From Halomonas sp. GD1P12 (GTDB lineage: Bacteria > Pseudomonadota > Gammaproteobacteria > Pseudomonadales > Halomonadaceae): a stretch of DNA of 64,000 nt. A model generated the notes under the pieces. It was given only the letters and a program-made list of their open reading frames with translations, was not told the origin of the DNA and ran no database searches. Made by a program: the position numbers and the translations under genes. Below are positions 42,803-51,702 of this stretch, in pieces (the first letter of the stretch is position 1; every line of letters starts with the position of its first letter). The stretch spans positions 248,001 through 312,000 of the forward strand of contig NZ_CP107007.1 of the NCBI RefSeq assembly GCF_025725645.1. The letters are read 5' to 3'.

Positions 42803-43393
42803 ATGTCGACCTTACCCGTGACGATGATGGTGGCCCGCCGCGTGGCCAACGGCCGCTATCAGGACTTTCAGCGCTGGCTCAACGAAGGCCGCGACCTGGC
42901 GGCGGATTTCCCCGGCTATCTGGGCTCCGGTGTGCTGGCACCGCCTCGGGGCGACGACGAGTATCAGATCGTGTTTCGCTTTAGCGATCAGCAGATGCTC
43001 AACGTCTGGCAGCACTCCGCCTCACGCGAAGGCTGGCTCAAGCGCGGCCAGGGGCTTTTCGACTCCCCGATCGAGCAGCGCGCCACGGGTCTGGGCGCCT
43101 GGTTTCACATGGACGGCGTCGAGCCTACCCCGCGCTGGAAACAGGCGGTGGCGGTGTGGCTGGCATTTTTTCCCATTTCGCTGATGTTTCAGTGGCTGTT
43201 TGGCGCGCTGTTGGCCGATTGGGCGCTCGTGCCGCGCGTGCTGGTCAGCACGCTGGCGCTAACGCCGATCATGGTGTTCATTTTCATTCCGCTGTCGACC
43301 CGGCTGCTGGCGCCCTGGCTTCAGGGGCGGTGGTCGCCGCGTGTACAGCTGGGCCGCTGGTGGCAAAGCCATCGCTCCCAGGCCAGGCTGTAA
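42803..43393 (+). CDS. Antibiotic-biosynthesis-monooxygenase-like membrane protein
   Basis: Protein of 196 residues with an ABM ferredoxin-like domain (about 5-100: VTMMVARRVANGRYQDFQRW and QIVFRFSDQQMLNVWQHS) and then two hydrophobic helices (about 115-138 and 144-168) near a basic C-terminus. ABM domains with this membrane anchor occur in many proteobacteria with unknown substrates. A TATAAT at 42713-42718 lies about 85 bp upstream, with a GC-rich inverted repeat between. Stands before a GST gene. Confidence 0.82.
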   Translation: MSTLPVTMMVARRVANGRYQDFQRWLNEGRDLAADFPGYLGSGVLAPPRGDDEYQIVFRFSDQQMLNVWQHSASREGWLKRGQGLFDSPIEQRATGLGAWFHMDGVEPTPRWKQAVAVWLAFFPISLMFQWLFGALLADWALVPRVLVSTLALTPIMVFIFIPLSTRLLAPWLQGRWSPRVQLGRWWQSHRSQARL

Positions 43394-43426
43394 GAGCGTT
43401 TCACCATCCACCACCAGGGAAGGGCC

Positions 43427-44098
43427 ATGATTCACGTCCACCATCTCGAGAAATCGCGCTCGCACCGGGTTATCTGGCTTTTGGAGCTTCTGGGGCTCGA
43501 GTACGACATTCACGTTTACAAACGTAACGACAAGACCATGCAGGCACCGAAAGCGCTCAAGGAGGTGCATCCGCTGGGCAAGTCACCGGTGATCGTCGAT
43601 GGCGAGCTGACCATCGCCGAGTCCGGCGCGATCATCGACTACCTCGTCGAGCGCTACGGTAAAGGACGTTTCACGCCTGATCCTGAGGACGTCGAGACAT
43701 GGCTGGACTACCGCTACTGGCTGCACTACGCCGAAGGCTCGCTCATGCCGCTTCTGCTCATGAGCCTGGTATTCAGCCATATTCCCAAACAGTCGCCGGC
43801 GCTGGTGAGGCCCGTGGCCAAGGGAATCAGCTCGACGATCCGCGAGCGCTTTCTCGACCCGCAGCTCGATCAGCACATGGCGTTCATCGAAGCGCACCTG
43901 CGCGCGAAGGAGAACTTCGGCGGCGCCTGGCCAAGCGGGGCAGACGTACAGATGAGCTTTCCGATGCTGGCGCTCAAGGGCACCCGCTCGCTTGGCAACT
44001 ACCCGGCCATCGCAGGATTCACCCAGCGTTTGGAGAGCGACCCCGCCTGGCAGCGGGTGATCGAGCGCGCCGGGCCGCTGGATATCCTCGAGCGCTAA
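43427..44098 (+). CDS. Glutathione S-transferase
   Basis: GST-family protein of 223 residues. The thioredoxin-like N-terminal domain starts at IHVHHLEKSRSHRVIWLLE and contains the cis-Pro motif KSPVIVDGELTIAESGAIIDYL (about 48-69), which binds glutathione. The C-terminal helical domain follows from about residue 90. A Ser in the first loop (SRSHRV) is the probable glutathione-activating residue. The gene lies 33 bp after the ABM gene in the same direction, so both may be co-transcribed. Detoxification of electrophiles is the usual role. Confidence 0.9.
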   Translation: MIHVHHLEKSRSHRVIWLLELLGLEYDIHVYKRNDKTMQAPKALKEVHPLGKSPVIVDGELTIAESGAIIDYLVERYGKGRFTPDPEDVETWLDYRYWLHYAEGSLMPLLLMSLVFSHIPKQSPALVRPVAKGISSTIRERFLDPQLDQHMAFIEAHLRAKENFGGAWPSGADVQMSFPMLALKGTRSLGNYPAIAGFTQRLESDPAWQRVIERAGPLDILER

Positions 44099-44104
44099 AG
44101 AAAG

Positions 44105-44129
44105 TGCCCGGCGCGCCCCGCGCCGGGCA
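44105..44129. terminator. Terminator between GST and nhaD
   Basis: TGCCCGGCGCG and CGCGCCGGGCA form an 11-bp stem with a 3-nt loop between two convergent genes; the minus strand continues with a short T-rich run (ACTTTC). Confidence 0.65.
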
Positions 44130-44134
44130 AACCG

Positions 44135-45604
44135 TTAGCCGAAGCTTGCCGCGTTGAGCCACAGGTGCACCAGGATGCTGGCCACGTAGCCAAGCAGGAT
44201 CACCGGCGTCCAGCGAAGATGGCCCATGAAGGTATACGAGCCGCGGGCCTGACCCATGACGGCCACTCCCGCCGCCGAGCCGATCGATAGAAGACTGCCC
44301 CCGACGCCCGCGGTCAGCGTGATCAAAAGCCACTGCCCATCGGACATCGCCGGTTGCATGGTCAGTACGGCGAACATCACCGGAATGTTGTCCACCACCG
44401 CGGACACTACGCCGAGCACCACGTTGGCCCAGGTCGGGTTCCAGCCGCTGTAAAGCGCTTCGGATAAAAGCCCCAGGTAGCCCATGAACCCAAGCCCGCC
44501 GACGCACATCACCACGCCATAGAAAAACAGCAGCGTATCCCACTCGGCGCGCGCGACGCGGTTGAAGACATCGAAGGGCACCACGCTACCCAGCTGTGCG
44601 AGCTTTTTATTGTCGCCTTCGCGGCTATAGATTTCGCGCTTGCGCGCAAGCGACTTGGGGAGGCTCTTGCGCAAGTAGAAGCCGAAAAACTGCAGGTAGC
44701 CAAGGCCGGTCATCATGCCCAGTACCGGCGGCAGATCCAGCAGCGTATGGCACAAAACCGCGGTGGTGATCGTCAGCAGAAAAAGCGCGATGATGCGCCG
44801 CGCGCCGCGCTTCATGATGACCTCTTCGTAGACACTGGCGGGCTTTTGATCCTTGATGACCAGGCTCATGATCGTCGCCGGCAGCAAGAAGTTGACCAGC
44901 GCCGGCACGAACAGGATGAAGAACTCCTGGAAGGGAATGATGCCTGCCTGCCACACCATGAGTGTGGTGATGTCGCCAAAGGGGCTGAAGGCACCGCCGG
45001 CGTTGGCGGCGACCACGATATTGATACACGCCAGGTTGATGAAGCGCTTGTCGCCTTCTGCCACCTTGGTGATCACCGCGCACATCAAAAGCGCCGTGGT
45101 CAGATTGTCGGCGATCGGCGAGAGGAAAAAGGCCAGCCCGCCGGTCAGCCAGAACAGCGTGCGGTAGTTGAAGCCCTTACGCAGCATCCAGCTGCGCAGC
45201 GCATCGAACACCCGACGCTCTTCCATGGCGTTGATGTAGGTCATCGCCACCAGCAAAAAGAGCATCAGCTCGGTAAATTCCAGAAGCGTCATTCGAAACG
45301 CGTACTCGGAGGTTTCCGACAGCCCGTTTTGAACGTATACCCAGCCAATGAGTCCCCAGATGATGCCCGCTGCCACCAATACCGGCTTGGATTTGCGCAT
45401 GTGGATTTTCTCTTCGGCCATGACCAGCGCGTAGGCGAGTATGAAAATTCCCAGTGCCAGAAACCCCGTCATCGAGCTGGTTAAATCGAGTTCGCCGGTG
45501 ATGGCCAGAGCGCAGGGCGAGAAGATCAGCAGGGCCATCGCCCATAAAAAAAGCCAGCGGCGAGCGGGTCGCGGCTGGCGTAAGGCGTGATGTCGCATCA
45601 GCAT
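44135..45604 (-). CDS. nhaD: Na+/H+ antiporter NhaD
   Basis: Ion-transporter-superfamily antiporter of 489 residues with about 12-13 hydrophobic segments. The start is the ATG at 45604 (MLMRHHA), with AAGGAA about 10 nt upstream. Characteristic parts: ELTEFTELMLFLLVAMTYINAMEERRVF-like helix around 125 (read as two shorter blocks, LMLFLLVAMTYI and NAMEERRVF), FLSPIADNLTTALLMCAV and NAGGAFSPFGDITTLMVWQ. NhaD expels Na+ or Li+ and is found mainly in marine and halophilic bacteria. Single gene with a 341-bp upstream region shared with the TAXI gene. Confidence 0.93.
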   Translation of the reverse strand: MLMRHHALRQPRPARRWLFLWAMALLIFSPCALAITGELDLTSSMTGFLALGIFILAYALVMAEEKIHMRKSKPVLVAAGIIWGLIGWVYVQNGLSETSEYAFRMTLLEFTELMLFLLVAMTYINAMEERRVFDALRSWMLRKGFNYRTLFWLTGGLAFFLSPIADNLTTALLMCAVITKVAEGDKRFINLACINIVVAANAGGAFSPFGDITTLMVWQAGIIPFQEFFILFVPALVNFLLPATIMSLVIKDQKPASVYEEVIMKRGARRIIALFLLTITTAVLCHTLLDLPPVLGMMTGLGYLQFFGFYLRKSLPKSLARKREIYSREGDNKKLAQLGSVVPFDVFNRVARAEWDTLLFFYGVVMCVGGLGFMGYLGLLSEALYSGWNPTWANVVLGVVSAVVDNIPVMFAVLTMQPAMSDGQWLLITLTAGVGGSLLSIGSAAGVAVMGQARGSYTFMGHLRWTPVILLGYVASILVHLWLNAASFG

Positions 45605-46003
45605 AAGAGTGATTTCCTTATTATTAAAAGGGACTAAAAAGAGGCACTTCGAGTTTAACAACGGGGGGATTAACGCAATATGGAATAAAACCGAAAGAAG
45701 TGCGCTATCAATGGGTTTGAAACGTCTTTTTTTAGCAAATTAGTCGTTTAGAGAATGGTTGGTTTTAGCGTTTGGTGTTATGTCACGAATGCTCTTATCC
45801 ATTGGTCTAAAGTACGCTTTTATTAAAGCGTATTGTTTACTGAATAAGGCCAGTCATTAAAAACCGGATCAATGCGAGCATTGCGCGCGGTTGATGGCTG
45901 GCATTCCGCCAGGGTCATGGTATTTTATGGGCATCAGAGACACCCTCTAACGACCACAACAAGCAAACTTCCTCGCAAACGCCGCTCCAGCCAAGGATAT
46001 TTC
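45605..46003. other. Intergenic region between nhaD and the TAXI gene
   Basis: About 400 bp without a gene. It is AT-rich compared with its surroundings, with several T-tracts (CTTTTTTTAGC near 45725) and a repeated GCTTTTATTAAAGC palindrome near 45819-45832. Both divergent genes must be controlled from here. I saw no defined operator and no small RNA with a terminator. Confidence 0.5.
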
Positions 46004-46981
46004 ATGCGCCCTCTAGCTCCTCTATTTCATCGTTCGATTACGGTTACGACCGCCTTACTGGTGTCGGGACTGATGGCGTTTTCCGCCCAGGCCGAAACGC
46101 GTATTACCTATAAGTCGTCGTCTGCCGGTACGGCCTATTATCAGATGGGCGTAGAGCTTTCCGAGGCGATTCGCGAAGGCACCAATGACGATATCGTGCT
46201 GACCCTGGAAGAGAGCCAGGGCTCGGTACAAAACGTCATGGAGGTCATGGCGCGTCAGGGCAATTACGTCTTTACGACGCCTCCGGCACTCGTCGAGCAA
46301 GCCATGGACGCCGAAGGGCCCTTCGCCAAGCGGCAAAGCCCTCGCTTTCAGGACATTCGTGGGCTCTTCCCTATTCCGTCGATCACCATGCACTTCGTCA
46401 TTGCCGGGGATGACGGTGTCGCCCGCGTCGATGAGCTCGCCGGCAAGCACGTACTGATCGGCCGCGGCACCTTTGGCGCCCGGGAAGCCCAGCGCTACTT
46501 CGAACTCTTCGGCCTCGACGATGAGATTCGCCTGGCGGATGCCGCGTTGGGCAACGGTCCCGATGCGCTCAAGAACGGCCAGATCGATGCCTTCGTCACC
46601 GCCAGCTCCTTCCCCACGCCGAACGTGATCGAAACCGCTGCCAGCATGCCGATCACCCTGGTGTCGCTGACCGATGAACAGATCGAGCAGACCGGCGCGA
46701 CCGCTCAGGTGATTCCAGGCGGCACCTACCCCGGCGTCAATGAAGACGTTCATACGACCTCGCTTCCGGTCATGGCCTACACCACGGCGCAGATGGACGA
46801 CGACACCGCCTATACGCTGACCAAAACCTTCTGGGAGCGTCGCGACGCCATGGCCGAAGAAGCCGCCTGGTGGGGCAGCATCACCCCGGCGCTGCTCGAG
46901 AACATGACCACGCCGCTGCACCCCGGCGCAATTCGCTACTACGAAGAGGCGGGCGTCGACGTTCCAGACGCGCTGCGCTGA
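46004..46981 (+). CDS. TAXI-type TRAP transporter solute-binding protein
   Basis: Periplasmic solute receptor of 325 residues (TAXI family). The ATG at 46004 follows AAGGATA and starts a signal peptide (TVTTALLVSGLMAFSAQAE). The mature N-terminus has the family pattern YKSSSAGTAYYQMGVELSEA. Later blocks (GKHVLIGRGTFGAREAQRYF, GTYPGVNEDV) are typical. TAXI systems carry glutamate/glutamine, aromatic acids or unknown solutes with Na+. The permease gene follows after a hairpin. Confidence 0.93.
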   Translation: MRPLAPLFHRSITVTTALLVSGLMAFSAQAETRITYKSSSAGTAYYQMGVELSEAIREGTNDDIVLTLEESQGSVQNVMEVMARQGNYVFTTPPALVEQAMDAEGPFAKRQSPRFQDIRGLFPIPSITMHFVIAGDDGVARVDELAGKHVLIGRGTFGAREAQRYFELFGLDDEIRLADAALGNGPDALKNGQIDAFVTASSFPTPNVIETAASMPITLVSLTDEQIEQTGATAQVIPGGTYPGVNEDVHTTSLPVMAYTTAQMDDDTAYTLTKTFWERRDAMAEEAAWWGSITPALLENMTTPLHPGAIRYYEEAGVDVPDALR

Positions 46982-47005
46982 TCCTTACTCTTTCATGAAT
47001 TGATT

Positions 47006-47038
47006 CACCACGGCGCCCCGGTTGCCGTGGTGTTTTTC
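47006..47038 (+). terminator. Terminator/attenuator between TAXI receptor and permease
   Basis: CACCACGGC and GCCGTGGTG form a 9-bp stem followed by TTTTTC, within one transcription unit. It probably lowers permease mRNA relative to receptor mRNA. Confidence 0.75.
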
Positions 47039-47092
47039 ATTGTCTTCGTGTATTTCATCGTCGTCGTGTTTTCAGTCGTATAGGCAAACGTC

Positions 47093-48883
47093 ATGCAGGT
47101 TTTATCGAAAGACGCCGCGGTCGCGGCAGCGCCTCGGGCGACAGGCTGGGTAGCGCTGGGGATGGCGAGCGTCATTTTTCATCTCGGGCTCATCTTCTAC
47201 GGGCTGGCCCCGGCACTGGTGAGCCGCCCGCTGCACATGGCGCTGCTGCTGCCCTGGGTGCTGATCTACATGGCGCGCAGCCGCTTTCAGTATGTGAGCG
47301 GCTGGCTGCTGACGCTTTCGGGGATAGCGGCCTGCGGCTATATCGCGCTCAACGAAACCGCACTCGCCACGCAGTATGGGTTTATCGACACGCATCTGCA
47401 GATGGCGATCGGGGTGTTTCTGATCTTCGTTGCACTCGAGGCCGCGCGCCGGGCGATCGGCTGGCCGCTACCGCTGGTCGCCTTGCTGGCGCTGCTGTAC
47501 GGCGTATTTGGCGAGTACGTGCCGGGAGCCTTTGGCCACGCGGGCATTCCTCTGGCAAGCCTGGTGGGAACGCTCACCATCGCCGAGGGCGGCCTGTGGG
47601 GATCGCTGACCGGGGTGAGCGTGGGGGTAGTGGCGATCTTCGTAATCTTTGGCGCGGTATTGAACGCCGGCGAGGCGGGGCAGGGATTCATGAACCTGGC
47701 TGGCGCCATTGCCGGACGGCTGACCGGCGGCGGAGCGAAGGTGTCGGTGATCTCCTCGGCGCTAATGGGCTCGATCTCTGGCTCCGCCTCGGCCAACGTC
47801 GCGTCTACCGGCGCGATCACCATTCCGTCGATGGTGCGGCTGGGCTATCCGCGCACACTGGCCGGGGCAGTGGAGGCGGTGGCCTCCTCCGGCGGGCAGA
47901 TCATGCCGCCGCTGATGGGCGCTGGCGCCTTCGTCATGGTCGAGCTGACCGGCACCCCCTACACCCAGATCATGGCGGCGGCGGCGCTGCCTGCGTTGCT
48001 CTATTTTTTCACTGTCTGGATCGGTATCAATGCCTACGCCACGCGTCACGATTTGAAGCCCGTGGCCAAAAGTGAGCGCCCGACAGCCAAAGAGGTATGC
48101 ATTACCTCGCTGTTCTTTGCCGTTCCCTTCGTGCTGCTGCTGGAGCGCATCTTCAACGGCGGCGTTACGCCTCAATACGCGGCGAGCATCGCGATCTTCG
48201 CGGGTATGGCGCTTTTGTTGTTCAACGTGAGGCTGCGCTTTTCGTTTTCGGACTTCATTAGCCGGCTCTGTGAGGCCGCGCTCACCGCCGGGCGCCAGAT
48301 CGCGATGATCGGGGCGATCATCCTCTGCGCGTCGCTGGTGATCGGCGTGCTTTCCATGACCGGGCTCGGGGTCAAGATCACCTCGGGCATCCTGTCGCTC
48401 TCTGGTGACATGCTCTGGCCGGCGCTGTTGCTCACCGCGCTCGCGTGCCTGGTGCTGGGCATGGAGGTACCGACCACGGCCGCCTACGTCATCTGTGTCT
48501 CGGTGGCGGGGCCGGCGCTGACCTCGCTGGGACTTTCACCGCTGCTCGCGCATCTGTTCGTCTTCTGGTTCGCGCTGTTGTCCACCATTACCCCGCCGGT
48601 GTGCGGCGGCGTGTTCATCGCGGCCGGCATGGTGGGTGAAAACTGGCTCAAGGTGGCAGTCAAGGCGATGGCGCTGGGTATCGGGCTCTACATCATTCCG
48701 CTGGCCATGGTGGCCAACCCTCATATCATCGAGCTCGCCTTTACGCCCGGCGCGGCGCTGATAAGCGCGCTGAAGGTGGCCGTCGGGCTTGGCATGGTCT
48801 CGTTCGGCGTCATCGCCCGGCGCGCACTCTGGTGGCGGTTGGTGTTGGTGCTAGGGGGCTTGGCCGCCATCTTCCTCGTCTAG
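47093..48883 (+). CDS. TRAP transporter fused permease (4TM/12TM)
   Basis: Fused small and large membrane subunits of a TRAP transporter, 596 residues with about 16 hydrophobic segments. The transporter core shows ALMGSISGSASANVASTGAI and the mirrored EVPTTAAYVICVSVAGPAL region in the second half, plus GGQIMPPLMGAGAFV. Such fusions pair with TAXI receptors, and the receptor gene is directly upstream. The 3' end overlaps the convergent gene at 48851 by 33 nt. Confidence 0.94.
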   Translation: MQVLSKDAAVAAAPRATGWVALGMASVIFHLGLIFYGLAPALVSRPLHMALLLPWVLIYMARSRFQYVSGWLLTLSGIAACGYIALNETALATQYGFIDTHLQMAIGVFLIFVALEAARRAIGWPLPLVALLALLYGVFGEYVPGAFGHAGIPLASLVGTLTIAEGGLWGSLTGVSVGVVAIFVIFGAVLNAGEAGQGFMNLAGAIAGRLTGGGAKVSVISSALMGSISGSASANVASTGAITIPSMVRLGYPRTLAGAVEAVASSGGQIMPPLMGAGAFVMVELTGTPYTQIMAAAALPALLYFFTVWIGINAYATRHDLKPVAKSERPTAKEVCITSLFFAVPFVLLLERIFNGGVTPQYAASIAIFAGMALLLFNVRLRFSFSDFISRLCEAALTAGRQIAMIGAIILCASLVIGVLSMTGLGVKITSGILSLSGDMLWPALLLTALACLVLGMEVPTTAAYVICVSVAGPALTSLGLSPLLAHLFVFWFALLSTITPPVCGGVFIAAGMVGENWLKVAVKAMALGIGLYIIPLAMVANPHIIELAFTPGAALISALKVAVGLGMVSFGVIARRALWWRLVLVLGGLAAIFLV

Positions 48884-49423
48884 TCGCAGCGGTGATGAGG
48901 GCGGCGCCTGGGTCGTCGAGTAGATCACCCAGATGTCCAACGCCGGGCCGAGGGCGCGCTCGACGCGCAGGGTTTGTGGTGCCTGCGAGACCACCTGCGC
49001 GGCGCACAGGCCCGCGTCCACCTCGCCGGCAAGCAAGGCGTCGGCGACGGCCGAGGTCGTGGGGAGTTCGACGATTTCGTCGAAGGCGCTCAGATCGGTG
49101 TAGTGGCGGGTGGCCGGCTGCAGCGCAAGACGCGACGGGCGCTGGACGTCGCGGCGCACGATCAGCGCCAGCGGGTGGGAGCCGGCGATGAACACGTCCA
49201 CCGGGAAGGCGCGATGCATGGTACGCCCAACGCAGTCGGCGTGGCTCGAGTGCGCGGTACATTGAAGCAGGTGGCTGATGTCGCCGGCCAACAGCGCCTC
49301 GAAGGCACGCTCGAAATCCTCGAAGTAGACACCTTCGCCTGTGCCGCTAGCGCGCCTGGCCAGGTAGCGTTTGGCGATCAGTGCGTGGTTGCTGCTCTCC
49401 GGCCCCAGCGTGCCCAGGCGCAT
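48851..49423 (-). CDS. Prephenate-dehydratase-fold protein, no ACT domain
   Basis: Protein of 190 residues resembling the catalytic domain of prephenate dehydratase (a periplasmic-binding-protein type 2 fold): it begins with RLGTLGPESSNHALIA, compare GPEGTFS in the enzyme, and continues with DFERAFEALLAGDI. The catalytic TRF motif of true dehydratases is not visible and there is no ACT domain; the enzyme would be about 280-380 residues. A shift to ligand binding or a BacA-like activity is possible. AAGGAG precedes the ATG at 49423. It lies 29 bp after the Ca2+/Na+ exchanger gene and faces the TAXI-TRAP genes. Confidence 0.7.
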   Translation of the reverse strand: MRLGTLGPESSNHALIAKRYLARRASGTGEGVYFEDFERAFEALLAGDISHLLQCTAHSSHADCVGRTMHRAFPVDVFIAGSHPLALIVRRDVQRPSRLALQPATRHYTDLSAFDEIVELPTTSAVADALLAGEVDAGLCAAQVVSQAPQTLRVERALGPALDIWVIYSTTQAPPSSPLRLDEEDGGQAP

Positions 49424-49452
49424 GAGTGGCTCCTTGGATCGAGAAAATGGGT

Positions 49453-50412
49453 TTAGCCAAAGAGCGTAAAGCTCGCCGCCACGAAGCCCGCATAGCCCAC
49501 CAGTAAAATGCCACCCTCGGTTCGAGACAGGCGAAGCCCCGTATAGAGAAACACCAGCAGCGCGACCGCCGAGCCAAGCATCACCCACTGATCGAATATC
49601 ACCATGCGCTCGATGAGCACCAGCGGCTGCAAAAACGCCGAGACGCCCAGAATACCCAGCAGGTTGAAGATATTGCTGCCCAGGATGTTGCCCACCGCCA
49701 CGTCGGCATGGCGGCGTAGCGCGGCGACCAGGGACACCGCAAGCTCCGGAAGTGACGTACCCACGGCGACGATGGTCAGCCCAATGACCGCCTCGGAAAG
49801 CCCCAGCGTCTGGGCGATACCGACGGCACCGTAGAGCAAAAACTGCGAGCCGCCGATCAACAGCGCCAATCCGCCGAGCAGGCCGAGAACGATCCAGAGG
49901 GTAGAGGTCGGCTTCTGGGCCGGTGGCTCCGGCAGTACGTTGGGCGGCTCCTGCGTGGGGGCTGTCTGGCGCTCGCTCAGGTACGCCCAGACGAGATAGC
50001 CAACGAGCCCTGCGAGGAAAAGCAGCGCATCGAGGCGGCCAAGCTCCCCGCTGGCGCCCAAAACAATAAACAAAAGGGTCGCGGCCAGCATCACCAGCCC
50101 GTCGCGCTTGAGCGCTTGGCGTTTCGTGGTCAGCGGATAAATCAGCGCGCAAAGACCCAGAATCAGCATGATATTGCCGATATTACTCCCCACCACGTTG
50201 CCGATGGCGATATCCGGCTGCTGATCGAGCGCGGCGTTGATCGACACGACCAGCTCCGGTGCCGAGGTGCCAAAGCCCACGATCACAAGCCCGGTAAACA
50301 GTGCCGATACCCCCAAACGCTCGGCGCCGGCAACCGCGCTTCGTACCAGCGCCTCGCCGCCGAGGGTCAAAAGCGCAATACCGCCCAATAGACTTAACAC
50401 GAAGTAGAGCAT
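49453..50412 (-). CDS. Calcium/sodium antiporter (CaCA family, YrbG-like)
   Basis: Inner-membrane cation exchanger of 319 residues with about ten helices in two inverted halves. Each half has the alpha-repeat signature: GFGTSAPELVVSINAAL with GNVVGSNIGNIMLILG (about 47-88), and AVGTSLPELAVSLVAAL with GNILGSNIFNLLGILG (about 216-265). It expels Ca2+ in exchange for Na+ or H+. The ATG at 50412 is chosen because it starts the first helix (LYFVLSLLGGIALLTLGGEA). The prephenate-dehydratase-fold gene follows 29 bp downstream, so the two form an operon. Confidence 0.93.
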   Translation of the reverse strand: MLYFVLSLLGGIALLTLGGEALVRSAVAGAERLGVSALFTGLVIVGFGTSAPELVVSINAALDQQPDIAIGNVVGSNIGNIMLILGLCALIYPLTTKRQALKRDGLVMLAATLLFIVLGASGELGRLDALLFLAGLVGYLVWAYLSERQTAPTQEPPNVLPEPPAQKPTSTLWIVLGLLGGLALLIGGSQFLLYGAVGIAQTLGLSEAVIGLTIVAVGTSLPELAVSLVAALRRHADVAVGNILGSNIFNLLGILGVSAFLQPLVLIERMVIFDQWVMLGSAVALLVFLYTGLRLSRTEGGILLVGYAGFVAASFTLFG

Positions 50413-50572
50413 GGTGATCTCTTCACGGTGATCAGCGTCGCGCGCCATTAGTCGCTCAAATTAGCGTGAAACAAGCCGTATCGCTACGGTTATTGACAAG
50501 CCCTTTGCTCGCTTTTTCAACGCTTCGATCCAGGTAAAGCCGCAAGGGAGTATTGGCGTAGCCCGTTTTTAT

Positions 50573-50587
50573 TGATATGTTATATCA
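50573..50587 (+). promoter_or_regulatory. Candidate Zur-type operator upstream of the ZinT-like gene
   Basis: TGATATGTTATATCA is a 15-bp inverted repeat (6-bp arms, 3-bp centre) in an AT-rich stretch about 55 bp before the ATG at 50644. It contains TGTTATA, the Zur half-site of gammaproteobacteria (TGTTATAnTATAACA). The full Zur palindrome is not present. Confidence 0.45.
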
Positions 50588-50643
50588 TTAATTATATGAG
50601 CTGTTTCTGCTCTATTCATCAGCAGGTCACACAAGGAGAGTAC

Positions 50644-51408
50644 ATGTCACTTTTAGCACGCAAGACGCTTGGAGTATTGGCCGTAGGTTCGCTAATGGTT
50701 GGCGGCTTACAAAGCGCTTACGCTCAGCAGGACGACCACGACCACGCCCACGATCATGACCACGGGCACTCACACGATCATTCCCATGAACACGCTCATG
50801 AACACGAGCACTCCCACGAGCACGGTCACGACGATTCCCACGACCATTCTCATGATCACTCTCACGACCACGACAGCGATATTTACGCCGGCTATTTCGA
50901 CGACGATCAGATCGAAGACCGCCCGCTAAGCGACTGGGAAGGCGACTGGCAGTCCGTCTATCCCTATCTGCAGGATGGCTCGCTCGAACCGGTCTTCGAG
51001 AAGAAAGCCGAAAACGGTGACAAGACCGCTGAGCAGTATGCCGAATACTACGAGGTGGGTTACGAAACCGACGTCGATCGCATCGTGATCGAGGGCAACA
51101 GCGTGACGTTTTACGAGAACGGCGAAGAGCGCAGCGCCGAGTACCAGTACGACGGCTACGAAATCCTCGATTACGCAGCCGGCAACCGCGGCGTTCGTTT
51201 CATCTTCGAAACCGAAGAGGGCGATACCGACATGCCGCACTACATCCAGTTCTCGGATCACGACATCTACCCGACCGACGCGCACCATTTCCACCTGTAC
51301 TGGGGCGACGATCGTGAAGCGCTGCTGGAAGAGGTCACCAACTGGCCGACCTACTACCCAAGCGAACTAGACAGTGACGGTATCGTGGAAGAGATGCTGG
51401 CGCACTGA
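50644..51408 (+). CDS. zinT: ZinT-like zinc-binding periplasmic protein with His-rich linker
   Basis: Exported protein of 254 residues. A signal peptide (LGVLAVGSLMVGGLQSAYAQ) is followed by a low-complexity region of about 50 residues with 22 His in near-strict alternation with Asp, Glu, Ser, Ala or Gly. The ZinT/YodA domain covers about residues 75-254 (LSDWEGDWQSVYPYL, EYYEVGYETDVDRI, YIQFSDHDIYPTDAHHFHLY), with the three His that bind zinc in E. coli ZinT. It would capture Zn2+ in the periplasm and pass it to ZnuA. No znu gene is in the window. AAGGAG precedes the start; a Zur-like site lies upstream. Confidence 0.92.
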   Translation: MSLLARKTLGVLAVGSLMVGGLQSAYAQQDDHDHAHDHDHGHSHDHSHEHAHEHEHSHEHGHDDSHDHSHDHSHDHDSDIYAGYFDDDQIEDRPLSDWEGDWQSVYPYLQDGSLEPVFEKKAENGDKTAEQYAEYYEVGYETDVDRIVIEGNSVTFYENGEERSAEYQYDGYEILDYAAGNRGVRFIFETEEGDTDMPHYIQFSDHDIYPTDAHHFHLYWGDDREALLEEVTNWPTYYPSELDSDGIVEEMLAH

Positions 51409-51438
51409 TCAAACCGCATTCGGTTCGTTTCGTCACCG

Positions 51439-51470
51439 CGCCCCCGGCCCATGGACCGGGGGCGTTTTTT
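51439..51470 (+). terminator. Terminator of the ZinT-like gene
   Basis: CGCCCCCGG and CCGGGGGCG pair around an 8-nt loop, followed by TTTTTT, about 30 bp after the stop. Confidence 0.92.
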
Positions 51471-51702
51471 ATGGAGATTGGGCAACCCTTCAACGTTACC
51501 GATGTCTGACTCGTGCGCCTGACCCGTATTCGCCAAAGAATGCTTCATTTATCAAATGTTTGTCTCAAACGTCGTGCCCGACACTCTTTTTTGCATGTAA
51601 CGGAGTGCGTTTAATAATGCAGGATATGCCTGCTATTGGTAAAAAAGTGTATCATAGTGTAAACGAGGTGTGCCGTAATGACGGCCCGAAATCACGACCC
51701 CC

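Noticed and set aside
49424-50152. Long N-terminal extension of the prephenate-dehydratase-fold protein
   Set aside because: It overlaps the Ca2+/Na+ exchanger gene in another frame and is a shadow; AAGGAG supports the ATG at 49423.
50734-50880. Regular short DNA repeats that look like a repeat array
   Set aside because: They are codons of the His-rich linker of the ZinT-like protein; no spacers or conserved palindromic repeats, so not CRISPR.
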